This document shows, piece after piece, positions 38,925 to 47,319 of a DNA stretch of 64,000 nt. Made by a program: the position numbers and the translations under genes. The stretch's first letter is position 1, and each line of letters begins with the position of its first letter. Source of the DNA: Planctomicrobium piriforme (GTDB taxonomy: Bacteria > Planctomycetota > Planctomycetia > Planctomycetales > Planctomycetaceae). The notes under the pieces are model-generated. The model was not told where the DNA came from. It saw only the letters and a list, made by a program, of their open reading frames with translations, and searched no databases. The stretch spans positions 1-64,000 of the forward strand of contig CAMATH010000001.1 of NCBI GenBank assembly GCA_945860955.1, written 5' to 3'.

Positions 38925-40070
38925 CTACTTCGACGCCTGATCCAACGCCCCCAGCAGGTCAGCGATCAAATCCTCCTGGTGTTCAATTCCGACCGAAACC
39001 CGCAGCGTCTTGTCGGTGATACCAGCCCCGCGGCGGGCCTCGGCGGTCATCGACGCGTGGCTCATTGTCTCCGGGTGTTCGATCAGTGATTCCACCCCGC
39101 CGAGTGATTCCGCCATTGAATAGAGCTTCGCGGCGAGCATGACCTTCTCGGCTTGCGCTCCACCTCCCTTGACGTCGAAACTCAGCATTCCGCCAAAACC
39201 GGTCATCTGGCGTTTCGCCAGCGCGTGATGGGGATGGTCGGTCAGTCCGGGATAGTAGACCTTTTCGACCGCAGGATGCTGTCGCAGCGCCGTCGCGACC
39301 GCGAGCGCATTCCGTTGATGCACTTCCATCCGCGGCCCCAGCGTTTTGACACCGCGCAACACCAGCCACGCGTCAAACGGCGAACAGGCGAGTCCCAAGG
39401 CATTGACGATATAGCCAATCCGTTCGGCGTGCGGCTGATGCCGGGTGATGATCGCCCCGCCGACGACGTCGGAATGTCCGTTCAGATATTTCGTCGTCGA
39501 GTGCAGAACAATATCGACCCCCTGCTGGAACGGCCGCTGAAAGTAGGGGGACATGAACGTATTGTCTGCGATGGTGATCGCGCCGGCACCGCGGGCGACA
39601 TCGGCGATCGCCTGCATATCGACCAGATTGAGCAGAGGGTTGCTGGGGGTTTCAATCCAGACACACTTCGTCTGCGGGGTGATCGCCTTGCGGACGTTTT
39701 CGACGTCCTGCATGTTCACGAAGGTGAATTTCAGGCCGAAATCGGTGAATGGCGAAACGAACAGCCGATAGGTTCCGCCGTAGATGTCGTGGCCGGCGAT
39801 GATGTGATCACCCGGCTTGAAGAGATGCATGCAGGCGTTGATCGCCGACATTCCGGTGCAGGTCGCGCGGCAGTCAATTCCCCCTTCGAGCGAAGCCAGA
39901 CTCTCTTCGAGAGCGCGCCGGGTGGGATTACCGCTGCGGGTGTAGTCGTAGCCTTTGGTCTTTCCGAGCGACTCGAACCGAAAGGTCGACGTGGGGTAAA
40001 TGGGGGTGATGCAACTGTTGAAAGTGTCGTCCTTGTCGACGCCGACGTGGACGCACCGGGTTTCAAATCG
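38925..40070 (-). CDS. Cystathionine gamma-synthase-like PLP protein, start unresolved
   Basis: Homology in this frame begins at RFETRCVHVGV near 40070 and runs through YDYTRSGNPTRRALEES to the PLP-lysine motif HSTTKYLNGHSDVVGG and the end at 38925, about 380 residues of trans-sulfuration family. A shorter ATG at 39851 would remove the conserved N-terminus. Between 40070 and the upstream in-frame stop (40161-40163) there is no ATG, GTG or TTG. A G10 tract (40102-40111) lies in this gap, and shifting the frame there joins the gene to a frame with a candidate TTG near 40157. So the start is either non-canonical or hidden by a one-base length difference in the tract. The function is probably intact. 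Confidence 0.78.
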   Translation of the reverse strand, partial: RFETRCVHVGVDKDDTFNSCITPIYPTSTFRFESLGKTKGYDYTRSGNPTRRALEESLASLEGGIDCRATCTGMSAINACMHLFKPGDHIIAGHDIYGGTYRLFVSPFTDFGLKFTFVNMQDVENVRKAITPQTKCVWIETPSNPLLNLVDMQAIADVARGAGAITIADNTFMSPYFQRPFQQGVDIVLHSTTKYLNGHSDVVGGAIITRHQPHAERIGYIVNALGLACSPFDAWLVLRGVKTLGPRMEVHQRNALAVATALRQHPAVEKVYYPGLTDHPHHALAKRQMTGFGGMLSFDVKGGGAQAEKVMLAAKLYSMAESLGGVESLIEHPETMSHASMTAEARRGAGITDKTLRVSVGIEHQEDLIADLLGALDQASK

Positions 40071-40101
40071 CTGCTGCGAGTAATCGTGGGACCTTGCGCG
40101 C

Positions 40102-40111
40102 GGGGGGGGGG
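40102..40111. repeat. G10 homopolymer tract at the 5' end of a PLP gene
   Basis: Ten consecutive G residues (C on the coding strand) just upstream of the first conserved codons of the cystathionine gamma-synthase-like gene, exactly where the reading frame lacks a start codon. Confidence 0.85.
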
Positions 40112-40259
40112 AAAGAGTTCGGAATTCAGGCGGTCGTTGTATTGTGCCCGGGCCAAAGTATCAGGAGCCGCGCGCGCCGTCCACGCTTGGACACCTGTGC
40201 GGGTAACGGAGTTCGCGCGGATGCGGAAAACAGCCAGAACTGAGGCCCGGTTCGGGAAC

Positions 40260-41363
40260 TCACAACAGCGAGAGCGGGTGCTTCTCTCGCGATTCCAGCG
40301 GCAATGCCACCGGCTTCCCCTGGCGGTGCGATTCAAACACCCCCAGAATCATCTCGACGGTTTGCCGGCCTTCGTAGACGTTACACAGCGGTTCCCGATG
40401 CTCCTGGATCGCGGCGAGCAGGTCGCGCACCGCGATGACGTTTCCTTGGGCATTGCCCCCGGGAAGCGTCTCCAGCTTATCGACCCCTTGTGAGGTGACG
40501 CGTTTCCAGGAACTGTTCGCTCGTCCCGGTGCCCAACCTGGATCGGCGAGAAAACCGACAGTCGGGAGATAGCCGGAGGGATAGTCGATCACTCCTTTGG
40601 AGCCATAGATCTGGATCGCAAACCGGGAAGGATTGCCCCCCATCCCCTTTTTCGAGGCGAAATAGCCGGTCACCCCCTGGTCAAAAGCGTACTGGGCCTG
40701 GACATAGTCCCCCGCAAGCGGCCCCAAACCCTCCTTCCCATCGACCACGTCTCCTTTGGTCGCTTTGCGTCCTCCCTGCCAGACCGAGGCGAAACAGCTT
40801 CGCGGTTCCCCGACGAACGTCTGCATCAGGTTGAGCATGTGGCTCCCCAAAACCCACAGATCTTCCGCTCCGCCTCGGACGTCTTCTTTTCCCCGAGCCC
40901 GGATTTCCAGAATTGTCCCCAACAGATCGTCGGCAATCATTTTTTTGACGACAGGGATAATCGGGCAATACCGGGTCTGGTGGGCGATCGCGACTCGGGC
41001 GTGTGTCGCTTCGCACGCTTTCACCAGGGAATCCGCCTCAGCCAGTGTCCGACAGAACGGCTTTTCCATGTACACATGGATTCCGCGTTCGACGCAATGC
41101 AGCAACATCGCGTGGTGTTGGTCGATCCAACGGGGACCCAGGGCGACAATCGTCGGTCGCTCCTTTTCAATCATGTGGCGGTAGTCGGCATATCCCTGAT
41201 CGACGCCCAGTCGCTTCATCGCCGCTTCACGGCCCGCTGGATTGTCGTCGGCGACCGCGACAACCGTCGTCTCGGGAACTTCCTTCCAGACGGTGTCAAT
41301 TCCGTGGCCGTAATCTCCCCGGCCGGTACTGCCGATCACGCAGACACGAATCTTTTCCGACAT
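40260..41363 (-). CDS. Gfo/Idh/MocA family oxidoreductase (cytoplasmic)
   Basis: This 367-residue NAD(P)-binding oxidoreductase starts directly with MSEKIRVCVIGSTGRGDYG (Rossmann motif) and has EKPFCRT as the catalytic-lysine motif. No export signal is present, unlike the protein at 25259. The ATG at 41363 is chosen; the longer frame (to 41756) has no homology and overlaps the upstream region of the divergent importer gene. Substrate unknown; sugar or inositol-type oxidation is typical for the family. The PLP gene at 38925-40070 lies downstream on the same strand. Confidence 0.92.
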   Translation of the reverse strand: MSEKIRVCVIGSTGRGDYGHGIDTVWKEVPETTVVAVADDNPAGREAAMKRLGVDQGYADYRHMIEKERPTIVALGPRWIDQHHAMLLHCVERGIHVYMEKPFCRTLAEADSLVKACEATHARVAIAHQTRYCPIIPVVKKMIADDLLGTILEIRARGKEDVRGGAEDLWVLGSHMLNLMQTFVGEPRSCFASVWQGGRKATKGDVVDGKEGLGPLAGDYVQAQYAFDQGVTGYFASKKGMGGNPSRFAIQIYGSKGVIDYPSGYLPTVGFLADPGWAPGRANSSWKRVTSQGVDKLETLPGGNAQGNVIAVRDLLAAIQEHREPLCNVYEGRQTVEMILGVFESHRQGKPVALPLESREKHPLSLL

Positions 41364-41497
41364 GCCATCCCTTCCGCTCGTGTGAGGATTCCCGCAGATT
41401 CCGGTATCATCACCCCCAGAGCGGAAAATGTCCAACCGGGGGAGTGCTTGCCCACCGGGTTGGCGTCTGCCAGAATCCCAGCACGCAATCCTTAGGT

Positions 41498-41517
41498 CCC
41501 CGCGAATTCGCGTGGGG
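41498..41517. promoter_or_regulatory. Palindrome upstream of the ABC importer genes
   Basis: CGCGAATTCGCG (41501-41512) is a perfect 12-bp palindrome flanked by CCC and GGGG, lying 38 bp before the lipoprotein start. It could form a leader hairpin or serve as an operator; it also contains a restriction-site-like core and may be chance. Confidence 0.3.
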
Positions 41518-41550
41518 TGCCCCGACCTGTTGTTTTCGGAAGAGCGAGAG

Positions 41551-43581
41551 ATGCCACACGGAATTCGCTGTCTGGTCTGGTGTTGGGCCGTTGTCGCCTG
41601 CGCGGTCTTCGCCGGTTGTTCCGATCCCGATCGCGCACCGACTGCGGGGGATGGGGCTGGTGGTACTGGCACAACCGGTACGTCCAAGGGGACCGGGTCG
41701 GCCGCATCGGCCGATGGAAAGGGAGTTGATTCCGGCAGCAAACCCAATGGGGACAAGGCCGGTTCCGCCGAGGAGTCCGGAGCGGACCTCTCGGCAGCGG
41801 AAGAGAAATTTGTCGTCCCGTCACGTGAAGACGTCGAGGCACGCGCGAATTGGTTCGATCAACCAGTCGCCAATCTGCTGGATCGCCGCAAGGAGCAAGA
41901 GAAGGGAACCCCCCCTGAGGCATCCGCGGCCCTGGCGCTTCGTAACAACACACGTCAGACCAATGAACAGATTGTGGCGACACTGGGACGGGTTGCGCAA
42001 TCCGACGACGACGTTGACTACAACGCGACGTTGAATAAACACATCAAGGCCGACGCCCGGAGTACGAATCCCCTCCTGCAGAGTTCCGTGTATGAAGTCG
42101 ACGTTCAGGGACTGATCGGCCTCTTGCCGTTCACGTTCGACCGCGATTTGAATCGGGTGGGCGATGCCGATGTGATCGTCTCGTGGCAGACGAGTTCCGA
42201 CCGGATGATGGACAAAGTGGTGTTGCGCGATGATCTGGTCTGGTCTGATGGGCACCCGGTGACCGCGCACGATCTAGAGTTCGCGTTTCAGACAGTGATG
42301 AACCCGAAAATCAAGGTGCCCGCGATCAAAACTTCTCTCGGTCGGTTGCACGCGGTCAAAGCGTATGACGACTGGACTGTGGTCTTTTTCCATAAGGAAG
42401 CGCTGGCGACAAATCCCTGGAATATCAGCGTTCCGTTTTTTCCCAAGCACATCTATGAAAAGACGCTGGCCGAGGATCCGACGATGGAAGAGAGCGAAGC
42501 CCACGTCGAACTGGAAAAGAATCCCGTTGTGTGTGGCCCCTACCGCCTGGTGGACCGGCAATTGGGAAGCCAATATCTGTTCGAACGGCGTGAAGACTGG
42601 TTCATGCACAAGGGAAAACAGGTTCGCAACAAGCCGTATTTCAAGCAAGTTCGAATCCGGGTCATCAGCGACCTGAATACCGCCTTGCTGGCGGTGAAAA
42701 AAGGGGAAATCGATGAGATGGAATTGTCGGCCGAGCAATGGGTCACCCAGACGGGCGACGATGACTTTTACGATTTGAACACCAAGGCGTCCGGGGTGGA
42801 ATGGACGACATACCTGTTCACCTGGAATACGAAGACGCCGTACTTCAGCGATGTCCGCGTTCGCAAGGCGATGGGTCTGGCGTTCAATCACAAGGAGCTG
42901 CACGAAACACTGAATTACGGTCTGTTCGACGCCGGCAACGGAGTCTTTCATCCCGCTTCGTGGATGGCCCCCAAGCCCGGTCCCGCGCCCTATCAGCAGG
43001 ATCTCGACATGGCGGAGAAATTGCTCGACGAGGCGGGCTGGGTCGACAGTGATGGCGACGGAATTCGCGATAAGAAAATCGACGGGAAGCTGGTGAAGTT
43101 TGAGTTCAACATCATCTGCACCGCGGTCGCGGAACGTATCCAGCTTTGTACGCTGCTGAAAAACTGTCTCGAACAGATTGGCGTCGTCTGTAACGTCAGT
43201 CCGCTGGATTTCGCGGTCTTGCAGGAACGAACGATTGATCACAACTTCCACGCCGCGTTTGGGGGCTGGGGGGCGGGGGCCGACCCCGACCTGTCGTTCA
43301 ATGTCTACGGGACCGATGAAGGTCGGAACTACGGGTCGTATTCCAATCTGGAGGTCGACAAGCTGTTCATGGAAGCGCGGCATGAATTTGATCGTGCCAA
43401 ACGGGCGAAACTCTACGCCCGCGTTCACGAGTTGATCTACGCCGACCAGCCGGCGACCTACCTCTTTTACAAAAACTCGTTTTACGCTTTCAGCAAGAAG
43501 TTACGGGGCTACCAGTTCAGTCCCCGAGGCCCCTATCACTACGGTCCTGGCGTGTTGAGCCTGTACAAGGTGCGGAATTGA
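41551..43581 (+). CDS. ABC importer substrate-binding lipoprotein (peptide type, SBP_bac_5)
   Basis: This 676-residue solute-binding protein has a lipoprotein signal with lipobox VFAGC (lipidated Cys23). A Gly/Ser/Thr-rich linker (about 28-65) follows, then a family SBP_bac_5 fold (DLVWSDGHPVTAHDLEFAFQTVM, then VRKAMGLAFNHKELHETL). It is longer than the usual ~540 residues because of the linker and an N-terminal helical segment. It starts at ATG 41551, with AGCGAGAG upstream. Two permease genes follow on the same strand, so it delivers a substrate, probably peptides or a peptide-like solute, to them. Confidence 0.93.
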   Translation: MPHGIRCLVWCWAVVACAVFAGCSDPDRAPTAGDGAGGTGTTGTSKGTGSAASADGKGVDSGSKPNGDKAGSAEESGADLSAAEEKFVVPSREDVEARANWFDQPVANLLDRRKEQEKGTPPEASAALALRNNTRQTNEQIVATLGRVAQSDDDVDYNATLNKHIKADARSTNPLLQSSVYEVDVQGLIGLLPFTFDRDLNRVGDADVIVSWQTSSDRMMDKVVLRDDLVWSDGHPVTAHDLEFAFQTVMNPKIKVPAIKTSLGRLHAVKAYDDWTVVFFHKEALATNPWNISVPFFPKHIYEKTLAEDPTMEESEAHVELEKNPVVCGPYRLVDRQLGSQYLFERREDWFMHKGKQVRNKPYFKQVRIRVISDLNTALLAVKKGEIDEMELSAEQWVTQTGDDDFYDLNTKASGVEWTTYLFTWNTKTPYFSDVRVRKAMGLAFNHKELHETLNYGLFDAGNGVFHPASWMAPKPGPAPYQQDLDMAEKLLDEAGWVDSDGDGIRDKKIDGKLVKFEFNIICTAVAERIQLCTLLKNCLEQIGVVCNVSPLDFAVLQERTIDHNFHAAFGGWGAGADPDLSFNVYGTDEGRNYGSYSNLEVDKLFMEARHEFDRAKRAKLYARVHELIYADQPATYLFYKNSFYAFSKKLRGYQFSPRGPYHYGPGVLSLYKVRN

Positions 43582-43615
43582 GCGACCGCTCCACTGGCAG
43601 GAAAACGCTTCCCTC

Positions 43616-44596
43616 ATGTTGAACTACCTACTTCGCCGAGTGCTGATCGGCTCTGTCACGCTCCTTTCGATCACCTTTCTGGTGTTCGGGTTGATCCGGA
43701 ACATGCCTGGGGACCCTGCCCAGATCGCCAGTGCCGAAGCGTCCCTCGATCAGGCGATTGACCCGGCCGACTACGAACGGATGAGAAAGGACTACGGTCT
43801 CGACAAACCGTGGTACGAGGCGTATTTCGTCTGGCTGGGGAATCTGTTGAAGGGGGATTTGGGGAGATCGTTCGGAAAAAAAGAACCTGTCAGCCGGCTC
43901 ATCTCCCAACGGATCGGCCCCACTCTGATGCTCTCGGTCACTTCGCTGTTCTGCACCTATTTGCTGTCGATCCCGTTGGGACTTTACTGTTCCTCGCGGG
44001 CCGGCAAACCCGACGAACGCGTGATCAGCACCTCACTCTATATGCTCTATTCCCTTCCCGCGTTTGTCGCCGCCCTGCTGCTGCTGTACTTCTTTTCGTT
44101 CAAGCTCCAATGGTTGCCGCTCTTCGGAATGACGAGTGATAACCACAAAACCCTTTCGGCGTGGGGTAAGTTCAAGGACATCACTTGGCATGCGTTCTTG
44201 CCGATTGTCTGCTACACCTACGGCACGCTCGCCTACTACACACGATTTGTGAGAGCCAACATGCAGGAAGTGATCCGCCAGGATTACATCCGCACGGCGC
44301 GGGCCAAAGGGGCGGGTCCGATGCGGGTTCTCATTCGACACGCGTTTCGCAACACGTTGATTCCGCTGGTGACGATGATTGGTCTGTCGTTACCGTACCT
44401 GCTCTCGGGTTCCATCATTCTGGAGCAGGTATTTTCGTGGCCCGGAATGGGGCGGATGTATTTTGAATCGATCCTCTCCCGCGATTACCCGATGATCATG
44501 GGGTTGACGCTGCTGTTTTCGATCGTCGCGCTCGCCGGGCAGTTGCTCGCCGACGTGTTGTACGCCACCGTCGATCCGCGTGTTTCCTATTCCTGA
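43616..44596 (+). CDS. ABC importer permease, OppB type
   Basis: This 326-residue inner-membrane permease has the OppB start (MLNYLLRRVLIGSVTLLSITFLVFGL) and the EAA-type loop DYIRTARAKGAGPMRVLIRHAFRN that contacts the ATPase. About six membrane spans are visible. It lies 34 bp after the binding-protein gene and 21 bp before the OppC-type gene. Confidence 0.95.
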   Translation: MLNYLLRRVLIGSVTLLSITFLVFGLIRNMPGDPAQIASAEASLDQAIDPADYERMRKDYGLDKPWYEAYFVWLGNLLKGDLGRSFGKKEPVSRLISQRIGPTLMLSVTSLFCTYLLSIPLGLYCSSRAGKPDERVISTSLYMLYSLPAFVAALLLLYFFSFKLQWLPLFGMTSDNHKTLSAWGKFKDITWHAFLPIVCYTYGTLAYYTRFVRANMQEVIRQDYIRTARAKGAGPMRVLIRHAFRNTLIPLVTMIGLSLPYLLSGSIILEQVFSWPGMGRMYFESILSRDYPMIMGLTLLFSIVALAGQLLADVLYATVDPRVSYS

Positions 44597-44617
44597 AACT
44601 CTTCGCTCCGAGAACGC

Positions 44618-45751
44618 ATGAGTTCCGCCGTCGAACACTCCACGCCCGGCCACCCCGTCAACCCTTCGGGCTTTCCTGGCCCGATTGAGCGCAGCCCGGG
44701 CTTCTGGCGGCAGGCGTGGCAACAGTACCGGCGGAAAAAACTGGCGATGGCGGCGCTCCTGCTGGTCGCCTGGCTGGGGGTGGTCGCGATCCTCGCGCCG
44801 GCGATTGCCGGAACCCGGCCGGTGGTCTGCAAGTACAAAGGGGAGATCTATTTTCCCGCGCTGTACTACTTCAATCCCGACTGGGAACCGGTGATCTTCT
44901 CGAACGACAAATTCCGCCAGCGGTATCCGAAGAATCTCAAGGAAAAGGATCCCGAGAGCTGGGCGATCTGGCCGCTGGTGTTTCAAGACCCCTATCGCAG
45001 GATCGAAAACAATGAGTGGGACGGGCAGAAGGGGAATCCGACTGGAGCGAACGGCGTTCCCAGCCTCCGAAATCTGATGGGAACGCGACAGGACGGCGTC
45101 GATGTGTTCGCGCAGATGGTGCATGGGACCACGATCTCGCTACTGGTCGGTTTCGTCTCCATGGGGATCGCGTCGCTGATTGGCATCACGCTGGGGGCGA
45201 TTGCCGGTTATGTGGGCGGCTGGGCCGACATGCTGCTCAGTCGGGTTCTGGAAGTCGTCTTGTGCATCCCCCCGCTGGCGCTGATTCTGGCTGTGCAGTC
45301 GATTCTGGAGAAACCCACCATCTGGCACATGATGATGATGATTGGCTGTACGGGCTGGACGACGATCGCTCGGCTGACCCGGGCGGAATTCCTGAAACTG
45401 CGGGACGCCGACTTTGTTCTCGCCGCCCGCGCGATGGGTTTGGGCTGGCCGCGCATCGTCTTTCGGCACATTCTGCCCAACGCGTTGACACCCGTGCTGG
45501 TGCCAATCACTTTTGGCATCGCGTCGGCCATTCTGACGGAGAGCAGCCTGAGTTATCTGGGGTTTGGCGTCCGTCCGCCAACCCCCAGTTGGGGGGCGCT
45601 CCTCAATTTGTCGAGAAGCAGTAATGGGGCGATGTGGTGGCTGATCGCCTTTCCCGGATCGGCGATTTTCCTCGCGGTACTCAGTTACAACCTGATCGGC
45701 GAAGGATTGCAGGAGGCGATCGATCCTCGGTTGCGGGATGCGGGAAAGTAG
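44618..45751 (+). CDS. ABC importer permease, OppC type
   Basis: This 377-residue permease has a long soluble N-terminal loop region (about residues 60-160) between span one and the core, in the OppC/DppC manner. The coupling-loop signature DFVLAARAMGLGWPRIVFRHILPN is complete, and the C-terminus ends with the usual LRDAGK. It completes the membrane part of the importer. No OppD or OppF ATPase gene follows within the window, so the ATPases must be encoded elsewhere. Confidence 0.95.
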   Translation: MSSAVEHSTPGHPVNPSGFPGPIERSPGFWRQAWQQYRRKKLAMAALLLVAWLGVVAILAPAIAGTRPVVCKYKGEIYFPALYYFNPDWEPVIFSNDKFRQRYPKNLKEKDPESWAIWPLVFQDPYRRIENNEWDGQKGNPTGANGVPSLRNLMGTRQDGVDVFAQMVHGTTISLLVGFVSMGIASLIGITLGAIAGYVGGWADMLLSRVLEVVLCIPPLALILAVQSILEKPTIWHMMMMIGCTGWTTIARLTRAEFLKLRDADFVLAARAMGLGWPRIVFRHILPNALTPVLVPITFGIASAILTESSLSYLGFGVRPPTPSWGALLNLSRSSNGAMWWLIAFPGSAIFLAVLSYNLIGEGLQEAIDPRLRDAGK

Positions 45752-45790
45752 TGTCGCGCGACCCGGTTGCGTTTGGCATTCGGCCATGTC

Positions 45791-45814
45791 GCGACGACGC
45801 TCCTGCGGCGTCGC
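45791..45814. terminator. Hairpin after the importer genes
   Basis: GCGACGACGC (45791-45800) pairs with GCGGCGTCGC (45805-45814), one mismatch, around TCCT, 40 bp after the OppC-type stop codon. It is a plausible factor-independent or end-stabilising hairpin, although no T-run follows. Confidence 0.4.
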
Positions 45815-45997
45815 GCTTGACGCCGACAGGCGGCGGCCAGGTCGGTAAACGTCACCCGTCGTTCGACTTCAGCGCCGCGCGACCAGCGTTTCCGATACGG
45901 CGGTTCAATCTGTCTCCACTCAACTCTGCCGTCGAGCGTCAAGACCGCGGCGTCGTAGGAACGCGGTCCGCCACATTGTCGCGATCGATTGTGAACG

Positions 45998-47008
45998 TCA
46001 TTCGGAATTCCCTGTCCGACGATCAAGCCGCATGGAGATTCCGGCATCGACGGCGCACCGTGCGGCGGCTGCCCAGGCGCGAGCCCGCAGCGCTTCGTTC
46101 AGTGTCGCGATGGGAATCAATCCTCCCACAACCCGCCGGGCGAAATGATCGAGCAAGACGTCGAATGCCTCGCGCTCAGTCGCCAGAGATTCATCGCGTT
46201 CGTCGGCTTCGAAGCTCCAGATGACATGTTCGGCATCATGGAGGAGTACCCGACCACGTTGGCATTCGACCGTCGCGACGAACGCCGGCGGACTCCCCTC
46301 GGGAGCATTCGGTGATGTGCCATCCCCGGCGGGTGACCGAATCCCAATACGAGCCGTCGGCGGACGGCTGCGATCGGCGAAGGGAGCGAATTGCACGTCG
46401 ACCTGGAATCGGCCGGACTGTGTTGAACCCACCACTGGGGAAATCTGGCTCGGAACCGCCCCCGAGACAGAGTGACACCAGTCGAACGCCGCCGCCAAAG
46501 TGTCCGACAGAAACCGGGACCAGACAGTTCCCGCTCCTGCGCCCGGTTGTGCTGAAATCTCAAGTTGGAAATGTGCTGGTTTCCCCAGTTTTGTCGCCAT
46601 CAATTCCCGAAGCCGGGCGGTCGCAGGGGTATAACGATGAACCAGGTCGGGGGTGATCATCGTCCCGAGATCGTCGGCCAGGTGCGCCAGGTGATCGAAC
46701 GATGACTGGCTGGTCCGAACGGGGTCGACCAGCAAAACCGGTTTTCGCGCCCGGCAGGCGAATTCGACGGGAGCAATGGAAAACCAGGCGGAATCGAGAA
46801 CGACCACCGCCTGGACCGTTGGACGGGAGACCAGGTCGCTGACCGAGTGGGCGAGTTCGCACTCGAATTCGTCGCAAACCGCGGCCGCCCGGCTGCCGAC
46901 GGGTGTGAACAGCGCGCGGACCGCCACCCGCCCCCCCTGGCGAAGAATCGCCGGGCGGTAGCGCGAGTCCCATTCGGGCCCCAAGCCAATCAAACCGATG
47001 TCGAGCAT
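45998..47008 (-). CDS. Degenerate Gfo/Idh/MocA-like protein
   Basis: This 336-residue protein starts with MLDIGLIGLGPEWDSRYRPAI, a Rossmann start like Gfo/Idh/MocA proteins, and keeps the general layout. At the position of the catalytic EKP motif it reads RKPVLLVDP, so the usual catalytic arrangement is altered. It may bind NAD(P) or a sugar as a regulator or have changed chemistry. The ATG at 47008 is chosen; the frame extends to 47440 but that part overlaps the divergent pseudokinase promoter. It is convergent with the importer genes. Confidence 0.75.
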   Translation of the reverse strand: MLDIGLIGLGPEWDSRYRPAILRQGGRVAVRALFTPVGSRAAAVCDEFECELAHSVSDLVSRPTVQAVVVLDSAWFSIAPVEFACRARKPVLLVDPVRTSQSSFDHLAHLADDLGTMITPDLVHRYTPATARLRELMATKLGKPAHFQLEISAQPGAGAGTVWSRFLSDTLAAAFDWCHSVSGAVPSQISPVVGSTQSGRFQVDVQFAPFADRSRPPTARIGIRSPAGDGTSPNAPEGSPPAFVATVECQRGRVLLHDAEHVIWSFEADERDESLATEREAFDVLLDHFARRVVGGLIPIATLNEALRARAWAAAARCAVDAGISMRLDRRTGNSE

Positions 47009-47319
47009 TCGAACGAGAGGAACGTGCGAAATGAGTCGGCGAAATGATGGTGGCGAACGCCTGAAGACGCCGAAAATTCCGTCTCCCAGGGAACGCTCAC
47101 GGCCGCTCTGTGGCTCCGCTCCGACGAACTCCCCGGGACAAGCCGGACAGTCGACCCGAAAGCCAGGCCGACATTCGGGCATCATAGCGGCGAATCGCAA
47201 GTGGGGGAATGAGTCGCGCGCCCTTGCGGGTTGCCCACCGATGCGTAATACAATGTCGGGTTGTTTCCGAAGGCGGTCGCTTTCGGCTGACTTTTTCAGA
47301 CGGTTCCCCCGCGTACGCC
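47009..47319. promoter_or_regulatory. Divergent intergenic region before the pseudokinase gene
   Basis: This 311-bp region holds no gene. It includes a probable plus-strand promoter, TTGCGG (47224-47229), a 16-bp spacer and TAATAC (47246-47251). The next start codon (47320) follows at a short leader. Confidence 0.4.
47224..47251 (+). promoter_or_regulatory. Putative promoter of the pseudokinase operon
   Basis: TTGCGG at 47224-47229 and TAATAC at 47246-47251 are separated by 16 bp, upstream of the ATG at 47320. This is the best sigma-70-type match in the region, judged by eye. Confidence 0.4.

Noticed and set aside
38925-39851. Reading the cystathionine gamma-synthase-like gene from the ATG at 39851
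   Set aside because: It would drop conserved N-terminal motifs (YTRSGNPTRR and earlier) that are open in the same frame up to about 40070.
45685-46047. A 120-residue minus-strand frame between the importer and the degenerate Gfo/Idh gene
   Set aside because: It overlaps both neighbours, is Arg-rich and has no domain.
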